From DAOTWP01 sp034435675 (GTDB taxonomy: Bacteria > Chloroflexota > Anaerolineae > Aggregatilineales > Phototrophicaceae): a stretch of DNA of 10,366 nucleotides. A program made the translations under genes and the position numbers. Positions 1-5,838 of the stretch are shown piece by piece; positions within the stretch are counted from its first letter, which is position 1, and each line of letters begins with the position of its first letter. The stretch spans positions 1 through 10,366 of the forward strand of contig DAOTWP010000119.1 of assembly GCA_034435675.1 (NCBI GenBank), written 5' to 3'. The notes below the pieces were generated by a model. That model saw only the letters and a list, made by a program, of their open reading frames with translations, was not told the origin of the DNA and ran no database searches.

Positions 1-78
1 GATCCCGTCCACCGCTTTGACCTCGCCGTAGCTGTAGCTCAGGTTTTCTGCGGCAATCGCGACACCGTTAGATTGCAT
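1..78 (-). CDS. ABC transporter ATP-binding protein, N-terminus only (cut by window edge)
   Basis: Only the first 26 codons lie in the window. The ATG is the complement of 76-78, and the reading frame stays open to base 1. The peptide begins MQSNGVAIAAENLSYSYGEV and continues KAVDGI. This is the usual opening of an ABC ATPase: a first beta strand, then an aromatic residue (Tyr15 or Tyr17) in the place of the A-loop that stacks on the ATP adenine, then 'KAVDGI' leading towards the Walker A loop, which is outside the window. A strong ribosome-binding site (AGGGGGTG, complement of about 84-91) lies a few bases upstream and supports this start. The substrate cannot be judged from so little. 'SYSYGEVKAVDGI' is common in exporter and drug or lipid-transport ATPases that pair with a separate membrane protein, but that is only family knowledge. 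Confidence 0.8.
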   Translation of the reverse strand, partial: MQSNGVAIAAENLSYSYGEVKAVDGI

Positions 79-101
79 GGGACACCCCCTGTTGATGTAA
101 A

Positions 102-172
102 TAGCTATCCGTAAACCCGCACAAGGGGCTGAACCGCCTTGTTCAGAATGTGGCGTTTATGGATAGGCTCTA
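102..172. repeat. Palindromic MITE-like element A in the leader of the ABC gene
   Basis: The outer ends form an imperfect inverted repeat: AGCTATCCGTAAAC (103-116) against the complement of GTTTATGGATAGGCT (155-169). Inside lies a second palindrome at 121-142 (ACAAGG ... CCTTGT). An overlapping alternative stem is CTGAAC (129-134) with GTTCAG (141-146). The inner palindrome followed by TTCAG, and the right end TTTAYGGATAG, recur in the element at 1431-1551, so this is a dispersed repeat. No coding potential is visible. It lies between the candidate promoter (206-233) and the start codon of the ABC gene, so it would be transcribed in the 5' leader. Confidence 0.65.
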
Positions 173-205
173 AGTCGCAGCGAATACGCACGACATTCAC
201 GTGAA

Positions 206-233
206 ATTATACGCCTTTCTATAGACGTGATAA
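206..233 (-). promoter_or_regulatory. Candidate sigma-70-type promoter for the ABC gene
   Basis: On the minus strand a perfect -10 box TATAAT (complement of 206-211) follows TTATCA (complement of 228-233) with a 16-base spacer. TTATCA matches TTGACA at four of six positions. Transcription would start near 199 and give a leader of roughly 120 bases that contains repeat element A. The local sequence is AT-rich in a GC-rich window. The -35 box is only moderate, so this is a candidate. Confidence 0.45.
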
Positions 234-271
234 ATGATTATTCGCCGCGCAACAGGGGTATTAAACACAGG

Positions 272-286
272 GCGGTGCACCACCGC
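272..286 (-). terminator. Weak hairpin terminator candidate after the lipoprotein gene
   Basis: GCGGTG (272-277) and CACCGC (281-286) form a perfect 6-bp stem with a 3-base loop, 12 bases past the lipoprotein stop codon. Read on the minus strand, the stem is followed by CCTGTGTTTAAT, a short T-containing tail rather than a clean T-run. It could end the lipoprotein transcript before the ABC promoter, but the stem is short. Confidence 0.35.
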
Positions 287-298
287 GCGCCCGCAAGA

Positions 299-1249
299 TT
301 ATTCCAGCGCGAAGTTGTAGGTCTGCCCGTTGAGCACAACGCGCAGCCACAGCCCGGTGGCATTCTGCGGCACGATGAAGCCCAGATAACCCCAGGTCTG
401 GCTGCCCAGCCAGGCGTCCGGTGCAAAGCGCGGGTCTATATTGAATGTAGGGGCGGGTGCGTAGTCGCTGCTGCCGCTGCCGGTCAGCAGGAATGCCGAC
501 TCTGCCGGGGTGCAGTTGTCCGCGCCGCCGCAAATCAGCAGCAGTTCCAGCGCCACCCAGACCTGCCCGGCGGGGACGGCGGGCACGGTGCCAGCGAGTT
601 CCTGCATCAGGCTGTCACCCGGACGGCGCATTTGCAGCACGCGCAGTTCCCCTATGCCGATGCTGCCCGGCGCACCGAGGGGGATGCTGCCCGGCGGCAG
701 ATTGGCAGGCGGGGGCGCTGTGGGGAAAGCGGTTGGCGCTGCGCCGTCAGAGGTGGGCGCAGCAGCGGGGTCGGTTGCCGCCGGTAGACCGCCGCCGTCA
801 GAAACGGTGGTCGAGATAATCACAATGCCGCTGGTCGCTGTCGCAGCGGGTGCGCCTGCACCGTCTGGCGTAGGCACAACAGGCGCTAAGGTGGCGCTGG
901 CGGCGGGCGTGGGGGTCGGACCGCCCGGCGCGATTCCCGGCGCGAGTGCGGGCGGCGCGGCAGGCAGGGTGCGCTCCGGCGTGATAGCTGCTGCCGTACG
1001 CTCAGCGGCGGCGAGGCGGGTGTCTGTTCCATCGCCCTCTGGCGGGGCAGTTGGCGAGGCAGTTGGCGGGGCGGCAGTGGTTGCCGGCACAAGCGTGGCG
1101 GGCGGCGGCGTGCTGCTGGGCAGCAGCGTGGGCAGTTCCGCGATGGTCGGCAGGACGGCAGCGCCGCTGGCGGCAGTGCTGTCACAGGCGGCAGCCAGCA
1201 GGCACAACCAGGCGAACAGAAGGACGAGCAGCAGCCGGGATAAACGCAC
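299..1249 (-). CDS. Secreted lipoprotein with Pro/Thr/Ala linker and C-terminal DUF4352-like domain
   Basis: This is a 316-residue protein starting at GTG (complement of 1247-1249). An ATG further upstream at 1322-1324 is also in frame. The GTG is preferred because GAGGTG lies 4 bases before it and because it gives a compact lipoprotein signal peptide: MRLSR, a hydrophobic core LLLVLLFAWLCLL, then AAAC with the acylated cysteine at residue 22. Residues 23 to about 195 are low-complexity Pro/Thr/Ala/Ser sequence, probably an extended spacer that lifts the end domain off the membrane. Residues about 197-316 look like one beta-sandwich domain, with 'VWVALELLLIC', 'GYLGFIVPQNATGLWLRVVLNG' and a C-terminal strand. 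This pattern resembles DUF4352-type extracellular domains. Cys240 and Cys246 could form a disulfide. The role is unknown. It lies downstream of the secreted protease on the same strand, but 357 repeat-rich bases separate them, so co-transcription is doubtful. Confidence 0.8.
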   Translation of the reverse strand: MRLSRLLLVLLFAWLCLLAAACDSTAASGAAVLPTIAELPTLLPSSTPPPATLVPATTAAPPTASPTAPPEGDGTDTRLAAAERTAAAITPERTLPAAPPALAPGIAPGGPTPTPAASATLAPVVPTPDGAGAPAATATSGIVIISTTVSDGGGLPAATDPAAAPTSDGAAPTAFPTAPPPANLPPGSIPLGAPGSIGIGELRVLQMRRPGDSLMQELAGTVPAVPAGQVWVALELLLICGGADNCTPAESAFLLTGSGSSDYAPAPTFNIDPRFAPDAWLGSQTWGYLGFIVPQNATGLWLRVVLNGQTYNFALE

Positions 1250-1253
1250 GATG

Positions 1254-1259
1254 CACCTC
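1254..1259 (-). promoter_or_regulatory. Ribosome-binding site that fixes the GTG start of the lipoprotein
   Basis: On the minus strand GAGGTG is followed by CATC and then GTG. This spacing, together with the signal peptide that begins right at the GTG, argues against the upstream in-frame ATG at 1322-1324. Confidence 0.7.
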
Positions 1260-1304
1260 AAGGGGAACAGCAGGGCGGGAATAACAGATAAGCACAGCCA
1301 GATG

Positions 1305-1331
1305 GCGGGGCACACCAGCGGCATGCCCCGC
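1305..1331. other. 8-bp hairpin in the lipoprotein 5' leader
   Basis: GCGGGGCA (1305-1312) and TGCCCCGC (1324-1331) are perfect reverse complements with an 11-base loop. The hairpin lies about 55-80 bases upstream of the chosen GTG start. It could be a leader RNA structure or an operator. The rejected upstream ATG sits inside it. No T-run follows in either direction, so it is not a classic terminator. Confidence 0.4.
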
Positions 1332-1366
1332 AGACTTTAAGTACAACCAAATTGAAAATGTCGGAT

Positions 1367-1399
1367 GTAGGGGCGGGTCTGAGACCCACCCCTACGGGA
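1367..1399 (+). repeat. G-rich palindromic repeat, copy 1 (pair of 10312-10344)
   Basis: Two arms, GTAGGGGCGGGTCT and AGACCCACCCCTAC, pair around one central base with a single mismatch, giving a 13-bp stem. The sequence 1367-1399 matches the reverse complement of 10312-10344 at 31 of 33 positions by eye, including the unpaired GGGA tail. Such conservation between two non-coding sites in opposite orientation marks a dispersed repeat. It lies in the 357-base gap between the protease and lipoprotein genes. Confidence 0.8.
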
Positions 1400-1430
1400 A
1401 ACAATCCCACAGAATTAATCTGTTTGCACT

Positions 1431-1551
1431 TACAGGACTTACGCAATTTCGTTCGCGGACAAGGGGGTTAACCCCCTTGTTCAGGCACAAATCATCAGTA
1501 GGGGCGAGGCGTGCCTCACCCGGCTTGATGAATTTACGGATAGAGTCTTAG
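1431..1551 (+). repeat. Composite palindromic element B
   Basis: The left end is ACAGGACTTACGCAATTTCG. A perfect 22-base palindrome follows at 1459-1480 (left arm ACAAGGGGGTT), then TTCAG. The right end, TTTACGGATAGAGTCTTAG (1533-1551), matches the right end of element A (TTTATGGATAGGCTCTAAG). Compared with element A, about 40 extra bases lie between TTCAG and the right end, and they contain the separate repeat 1497-1540. From memory, 'AGGACTTACGCA' resembles ends of insertion sequences in cyanobacteria and related genomes. I cannot confirm that here. No transposase is present. Confidence 0.6.
1497..1540 (+). repeat. REP-like palindromic repeat nested in element B (pair of 10214-10256)
   Basis: The unit AGTAGGGGCGAGGC, GTGCCTCACCCGGCT, then ATGAATTTACGGA is found again on the minus strand at 10214-10256, with about 38 of 44 positions identical by eye and one single-base gap. 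Its core GGGGCGAGGC/GTGCCTCACC is a near-palindrome. The repeat occupies the place where element B is longer than element A, which suggests insertion. Confidence 0.7.
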
Positions 1552-1568
1552 CACAGATTTTCCTGGTG

Positions 1569-1590
1569 GGGGTGAGACGTGTCTCACCCC
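1569..1590. terminator. Hairpin just past the protease stop codon (terminator or REP-like palindrome)
   Basis: GGGGTGAGAC (1569-1578) and GTCTCACCCC (1581-1590) form a perfect 10-bp stem around two bases. The hairpin lies 17 bases after the protease stop (complement of 1607-1609). On the minus strand the stem is followed by CACCAGGAAAATC, with no T-run, so it is not a textbook intrinsic terminator. It may still stop transcription or protect the mRNA 3' end. Its shape matches the other G-rich palindromes in the window. Confidence 0.45.
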
Positions 1591-1606
1591 TCATTCCTCA
1601 GACGAC

Positions 1607-4600
1607 CTACGGGAACACGCGCACCGCGTCGAAGTCCACATAACCGCCGCCGGGGATGCTCACCGCGCGCAGTTCGATCATGTGCAGCCCCGGCGTCAGC
1701 CCGGTGATGCCGTAGCCCATCGGGCGGAAGCGCCCGTTATACAGGTTGATGTAGTTATAGCTGACACCCTGATACGTCACCGGGAACAGCACGCCGTCTA
1801 CATAGACTTCCCAGTCGCCCGCCGTTGGACCGACAGACGTATACAGGATGAAGCCCGTGCCGTTGACGTAGAAACGCAGCCGCGCGCCGTTGGTGCTGGT
1901 GTAGCGGGCGGCGTTACCCTGATAGCGGTAGCCACCCTGCGACATACCTGCGAAGTTCAGCCACGAACCGTAGAATGTGTCGTAGATGATCGCCGCGTTG
2001 TTTTCCTGCACGGTGCCCATCGTCGGCGTGATCACCGTCTGGCGGCGCGGATAGACATAATCCAGCCGGAACTCGCCGGATGCCCGCCGCAGTTCCACGC
2101 GGTGGAGCTGGTCTGCCAGCAGCCCGCTGCACCAGGCATAGTTGTAACCCAGCGCGCCGCTGGTGTTGAAGCTGGTGTAGAAGCTCCCATCCAGGTAGAC
2201 ATCCACATTGCCGCCCGCCGGATGCTGGACATAACCCACGCAGAACCAGTTGCCCGTGAACTGGAACGTCGCTGAAGCGCCGGAACGGCTGCTGCTGCGG
2301 TACGTGTTGCCAAACGGACCCGTGATGACCGTCGAGGTCCACAATTCGTTGTAGACCAGCGCCGCGCTGTTTTCGTTGATCATCGGACCCGCTGCCAGTG
2401 TTGCCGGGGTCAGCGCCTGCGCCGCGTCGAATTGCAGCACGCCGCCGTTGTTGACGATTTCGACCACATGCGTCATCGGGCTAAGTCCGCTGATCACATA
2501 GGGCACCTTCTGCCCGGAAGCGCTGTTGTTGGGCACATTATCGCCCAGCAGCACGCCGTCCACGTAGACATCCATCGTCCCAAACCCAGGATCGGTGTTG
2601 CGGAAGATGATGATCGCGCTGCCGGTCGCCCGGAAGGTGATCCGCGCGCCGACATCGCTGGTCGTTGTCGCGGTGTTCAGGTGCGAACCCGGTACGGTAA
2701 TGTTACTGAACACCCCGTTGGAGAAGCAGAAACGCTTCGACGCACAGGGCTGCCCGCCGCCCAGTGTGTTATCGGTGATCGCCGTCACCGCCACATTCGG
2801 CACATTGCTGGATTCCACTGCCCGCACGCGGTCGAAGTCCACCACCCCGGCAGGACCGCCTGACGCACGGCGCAGCACCACGGTGTTGATTTCACCGGGC
2901 TGCGACGAGGGCACAAAGATCGTCATCACCTGATTGCCGCGTGTCACTGCCGCGCGGTTGTTCAGCGGTTGAACCCCTGCGGTTACGTCGTCAAAGTCAA
3001 TCTGTGCGCCGTTGACCCACACTTCCAGCGAGCCGCGATCCGGTCCCACTACGCGCGCCAGATCGAAGTACTGCCCGCGGAAGCTGAACACTACGTAAGC
3101 ATTGTTGTCGGTGGTGCTGCGCACGGCATTGCCCGATGCGCCCACCAGCGCGGTTTGTGCCCAGGTGCCGGGGAAGGACAGATTCAGCGACGTTTCCTGA
3201 TGATCCACGTTGTTGACCGTGATCGCCCGGCGCACGTCCAGGTTGAGTACCTGATCATTCCAGCCGCTGCCAAAGCCATCCACCACAATGTAGTAGGTTT
3301 GCCCCGCCTGAAGCTGCAACGTCAGTATCGCCGTGCTGAAACCACCCCAATCATCGCTGCACCCGCGTGACTGCCACGCGCCGGGCTGCCCCTGATACAC
3401 CCCGATCACGGTGTCATAACTCGACCCCATGGTGCTGAACTGGTAGTAGTCCGAGGTCGGCGCGACGAAGCGATACCAGAGGGTCTGGTCGGGCGTTGCG
3501 CCGCAGGTGTTCGGGTCGCTGGGCTGCGCGGTCACGCTGCGGCTGTGGACCGGCTGCGTCACCGTGAAGGGCACGCTTCTGATCAGCGTGGCGTTCTCCA
3601 CGTTGTCGTTGGGCTGCACCACTTTGCAGTCCGCCGAGTTGAGGCGCCAGTTCAGCGCCCAGTCCGCCTGGACATAGCCCCAGCCGTAGTCGTTGTCGTA
3701 TCCGGGCACGGTCGCCGCCGGACCGTTGTCCCACGCCGAGCAGATCAGCGCCTCGCGCACATTCGCCGGGGTGGTGGCAACGCCGTCGGCAATCAGCAGC
3801 GCCGCGATTGCCGCGACGTGCGGGCTTGCCATCGAGGTGCCGGAGTAGGTATCGTCATAGCTGCCGTATTCCAGCGGCACGGTGCTCATAATATCGACAC
3901 CGGGCGCAGAAACGGTCACACGGTCATTGCTGGTCGAGAAATCGGCGGTAACCCCGTTGCCGGCGTGTGCCGCGACGCTGATCACGCCGGGGTACGACGC
4001 CGGGTACTGGTAGCTGGTGCCGTAGGTGTTGCCTGCCGCAGCCACGACGGTCACATTGCGCGCGATCGCGTAAGCCACCGCGCCCTCAATGGTCGTCGAA
4101 ATGCTGCCGCCGCCCAGACTCATATTGATCACCCGCGCGCCGTTGTCCACCGCGTAGATGATGCCCGCGGCGATTTCATAGGTCGGGCAGGAACCACCGG
4201 AGGTACAGACCTTGACCGGCAGGATGCGCGCGCCATACGCCAGCCCGGCGATGCCGGTGGCATTGTTGGTGTTGGCAGAAATCACACCGGCGACATGCGT
4301 GCCGTGTCCGTTGTCATCGTCGGGGTTGTTGTCGTCGTTGACGAAGTCCCAGCCCGGCAGCAGTTTGCCCGCGAATTCCGGGTGCTGGCGGTCCACGCCG
4401 CTGTCAATCACCGCGACAGTAACGCCCGCGCCATCGCGCACGGAGATATCCCATGCGTTGGAAGCGTAGACGCCGTAGCTGCCGGTCAGCCCCCACTGAT
4501 AGCCACCCTGGTACAGCGGGTCATTGGGGTTGTAAGACAGCGTATAGTCGTAGATTGGCTCGACATTGAGAACCCCTGCCGCCGCTGCCGCGCCGCTGCC

Positions 4601-5407
4601 CTGCACTGCCGCCAGCGCCGCGCTCGTTTCGCCGTAAGCCTGCGGGATGATCACACGGATCGCGCCGATCTGCGGCAGGCGTTCCAGTTCGACTGCGCCC
4701 AACGCTGCCAGCATCGCCTGAATCGACTCTTCGCTGGCAGTGGGGTTGTAGTTGATCACGCGCTCCACTGTAGTTTCGGTGGGCGGCAGCACGGGGGCTG
4801 CCGGTTCGGGGGTACTTTCCGGCGCGGGGGCGGCAATGGTCAGCTCCAGCGTCGCGACGGTTTGCTGTCCTTCGGCGTCAATAGCCGTCAGCGTGAGTGT
4901 TTCGACACCGCTGAACTCCGCCGGGGCGGTGTAGGTCACGCTGACAGCGGTATTGAACGGCGGATCGGTCTCCACCGGGTCGGTCACTGCCAGGGATACC
5001 ACCGCGCCGCTGGCAGGCGTATCCACGACCACGCGCACGACGCCCTGATCATCGGCAACACTCAGCATAAGCACCAGCGGCTGCCCGGCAGTGCCCGCGA
5101 AAGCGTTTTCGCCCACGAACGTAAACACGGGTGGCGCGCTGACAGGTGCTGCGGTAGGCGGAGGAGCCTCAGTAGGGGCGGGAACTTCCGGTGTGGCTTC
5201 CGGCGCGGGGGTATCCGGCGTCGGGGCTACCGGGGTTTCCGGGTCTTTGGGCGCTTCGGTGGCTTCGGGCACGACAACCACCGGAGTCGTTTCCGGTCCG
5301 GGTTCCGTCGGCGGCTCTTCCTGCGCAGCAGTGAAGACCGCCCCAAAATTCAGCGAAAATAAGCAGAGTAGGAGTACAAGGACGAACATGAAGATACGGC
5401 GCTGCAT
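1607..5407 (-). CDS. Exported S8 subtilisin-like serine protease with PPC and four C-terminal jelly-roll-like domains
   Basis: This is a 1266-residue secreted endopeptidase of the subtilase (S8) family. The start ATG (complement of 5405-5407) has GAGGAG 5 bases upstream. Residues 1-28 are a signal peptide (MQRRIF, hydrophobic core, probable cut after FTAA). Pro/Thr/Glu linkers at about 30-92 and 192-212 flank an Ig-like beta domain (about 93-191). Residues about 214-290 resemble an inhibitor_I9-type propeptide. The catalytic domain (about 300-585) has Asp335 (VIDSGVD), His368 (NGHGTHVAG), oxyanion Asn460 (AAAGN) and Ser525 (SGTSMASPH), so it should be active. A PPC-type domain follows (about 595-725). 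Four related beta domains come last (about 733-865, 870-998, 1009-1121, 1133-1266), each with a 'VYVDG'-like strand and most ending in 'DFDxVR'. They probably bind sugars or surfaces. No membrane anchor or sorting signal is seen at the C-terminus. Ten cysteines of the mature protein fall in five close pairs. Confidence 0.93.
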   Translation of the reverse strand: MQRRIFMFVLVLLLCLFSLNFGAVFTAAQEEPPTEPGPETTPVVVVPEATEAPKDPETPVAPTPDTPAPEATPEVPAPTEAPPPTAAPVSAPPVFTFVGENAFAGTAGQPLVLMLSVADDQGVVRVVVDTPASGAVVSLAVTDPVETDPPFNTAVSVTYTAPAEFSGVETLTLTAIDAEGQQTVATLELTIAAPAPESTPEPAAPVLPPTETTVERVINYNPTASEESIQAMLAALGAVELERLPQIGAIRVIIPQAYGETSAALAAVQGSGAAAAAGVLNVEPIYDYTLSYNPNDPLYQGGYQWGLTGSYGVYASNAWDISVRDGAGVTVAVIDSGVDRQHPEFAGKLLPGWDFVNDDNNPDDDNGHGTHVAGVISANTNNATGIAGLAYGARILPVKVCTSGGSCPTYEIAAGIIYAVDNGARVINMSLGGGSISTTIEGAVAYAIARNVTVVAAAGNTYGTSYQYPASYPGVISVAAHAGNGVTADFSTSNDRVTVSAPGVDIMSTVPLEYGSYDDTYSGTSMASPHVAAIAALLIADGVATTPANVREALICSAWDNGPAATVPGYDNDYGWGYVQADWALNWRLNSADCKVVQPNDNVENATLIRSVPFTVTQPVHSRSVTAQPSDPNTCGATPDQTLWYRFVAPTSDYYQFSTMGSSYDTVIGVYQGQPGAWQSRGCSDDWGGFSTAILTLQLQAGQTYYIVVDGFGSGWNDQVLNLDVRRAITVNNVDHQETSLNLSFPGTWAQTALVGASGNAVRSTTDNNAYVVFSFRGQYFDLARVVGPDRGSLEVWVNGAQIDFDDVTAGVQPLNNRAAVTRGNQVMTIFVPSSQPGEINTVVLRRASGGPAGVVDFDRVRAVESSNVPNVAVTAITDNTLGGGQPCASKRFCFSNGVFSNITVPGSHLNTATTTSDVGARITFRATGSAIIIFRNTDPGFGTMDVYVDGVLLGDNVPNNSASGQKVPYVISGLSPMTHVVEIVNNGGVLQFDAAQALTPATLAAGPMINENSAALVYNELWTSTVITGPFGNTYRSSSRSGASATFQFTGNWFCVGYVQHPAGGNVDVYLDGSFYTSFNTSGALGYNYAWCSGLLADQLHRVELRRASGEFRLDYVYPRRQTVITPTMGTVQENNAAIIYDTFYGSWLNFAGMSQGGYRYQGNAARYTSTNGARLRFYVNGTGFILYTSVGPTAGDWEVYVDGVLFPVTYQGVSYNYINLYNGRFRPMGYGITGLTPGLHMIELRAVSIPGGGYVDFDAVRVFP

Positions 5408-5470
5408 ATGATCTCCTCACACACTCTAGCGCGGATAAAGCGTATCATTCGTCCTACTGAGGCAGGATGC

Positions 5471-5500
5471 CCCCATGAAGTAGTAGATTGCGCGATGGGG
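5471..5500. other. Inverted repeat in the protease 5' leader
   Basis: CCCCAT (5471-5476) and ATGGGG (5495-5500) are reverse complements with an 18-base loop, about 65-95 bases upstream of the protease start. Six base pairs with a long loop is weak evidence. It could be an operator half-site pair or chance. Confidence 0.2.
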
Positions 5501-5524
5501 TCAGTCCAGCCCTTTATAGGAGGC

Positions 5525-5597
5525 GTTACTAAGTGGTAATAGCGTAATCGTGGATTATCTATTGCCATATTTTAATCATACACTAACCACTTGTAAC
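5525..5597. promoter_or_regulatory. Divergent promoter region with a long imperfect inverted repeat
   Basis: GTTACTAAGTGGT (5525-5537) and ACCACTTGTAAC (5586-5597) are reverse complements over 12 bp with one extra base. They bracket an AT-rich stretch of about 48 bases, unlike the GC-rich surroundings. The region lies between the divergent protease and ribonuclease genes. It could hold promoters for either or both and a regulator site. On the minus strand TTACAA, 16 bases, TAAAAT (weak -35) is one promoter candidate. TATAAA on the minus strand (complement of 5513-5518) is another -10 candidate without a good -35. Confidence 0.4.
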
Positions 5598-5705
5598 TAG
5601 GGAAGCAGTTGCAACAATCGGGTTTCGATTTTGCGGGTTTTTTACGTTGTTGGTGAATCGCGGGGGAAACCGTCTGTGTTATGTTCAGGCGAGTCCAAGA
5701 CAACT

Positions 5706-5734
5706 TCCCCAATCGCATTCCTCTGCGTTATACT
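5706..5734 (+). promoter_or_regulatory. Weak promoter candidate for the ribonuclease gene
   Basis: TATACT at 5729-5734 matches the -10 consensus at five of six positions. The best -35 positions (around 5705-5711, TTCCCCA) match poorly. If used, transcription would begin near 5741, exactly at the base of the long stem-loop 5741-5805. Confidence 0.3.
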
Positions 5735-5740
5735 TATCCT

Positions 5741-5805
5741 GTTGTGCTGCAAAGGTCGTCTGTTTGCCCGCGCATGCTGCGCACAAACGACGTTTGCAGC
5801 ACAAC
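5741..5805 (+). promoter_or_regulatory. Long stem-loop in the 5' leader of the beta-CASP ribonuclease gene
   Basis: The arm GTTGTGCTGCAAA (5741-5753) pairs perfectly with TTTGCAGCACAAC (5793-5805), 13 bp. After a G-G mismatch, GTCGT (5755-5759) pairs with ACGAC (5787-5791). After a C-A mismatch, TGT (5761-5763) pairs with ACA (5783-5785). A 6-base bulge follows, and the tip GCGCA/TGCGC (5770-5774, 5778-5782) closes a 3-base loop. That is about 26 bp in 65 bases. No T-run follows, so it is not an intrinsic terminator. It ends 33 bases before the start codon of a nuclease gene, which suggests mRNA stability control or autoregulation. A DNA operator role is also possible. Confidence 0.65.
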
Positions 5806-5838
5806 ACCCGCAGGATGATCAGCAGGAGCAGGGGGCAT

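Noticed and set aside
510..1340. A 276-codon plus-strand frame opposite the lipoprotein
   Set aside because: It is low-complexity Gly/Ala/Val sequence, explained by the reverse of the Pro/Ala/Thr linker. The minus strand has a clear lipoprotein signal and ribosome-binding site.
1431..1551. Element B as a complete insertion sequence
   Set aside because: It is about 120 bases long with no transposase and no clear matching inverted ends, so at most it is a non-autonomous element or remnant.
1367..1590. Repeated palindromes that might be read as a CRISPR array
   Set aside because: The units differ in sequence and spacing, no spacers of equal length occur, and no cas genes are present.
3545..5362. 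A 605-codon open frame on the plus strand, opposite the protease
   Set aside because: It is antisense to a well-supported protease. Its translation is rich in Arg, His and Gly with no domain, as expected from a GC-rich codon pattern read backwards.
5647..5838. A longer N-terminus for the ribonuclease, starting at 5647
   Set aside because: The extra 64 residues translate the long stem-loop, and the family's N-terminus is at MQLTFLGG, which has its own ribosome-binding site.
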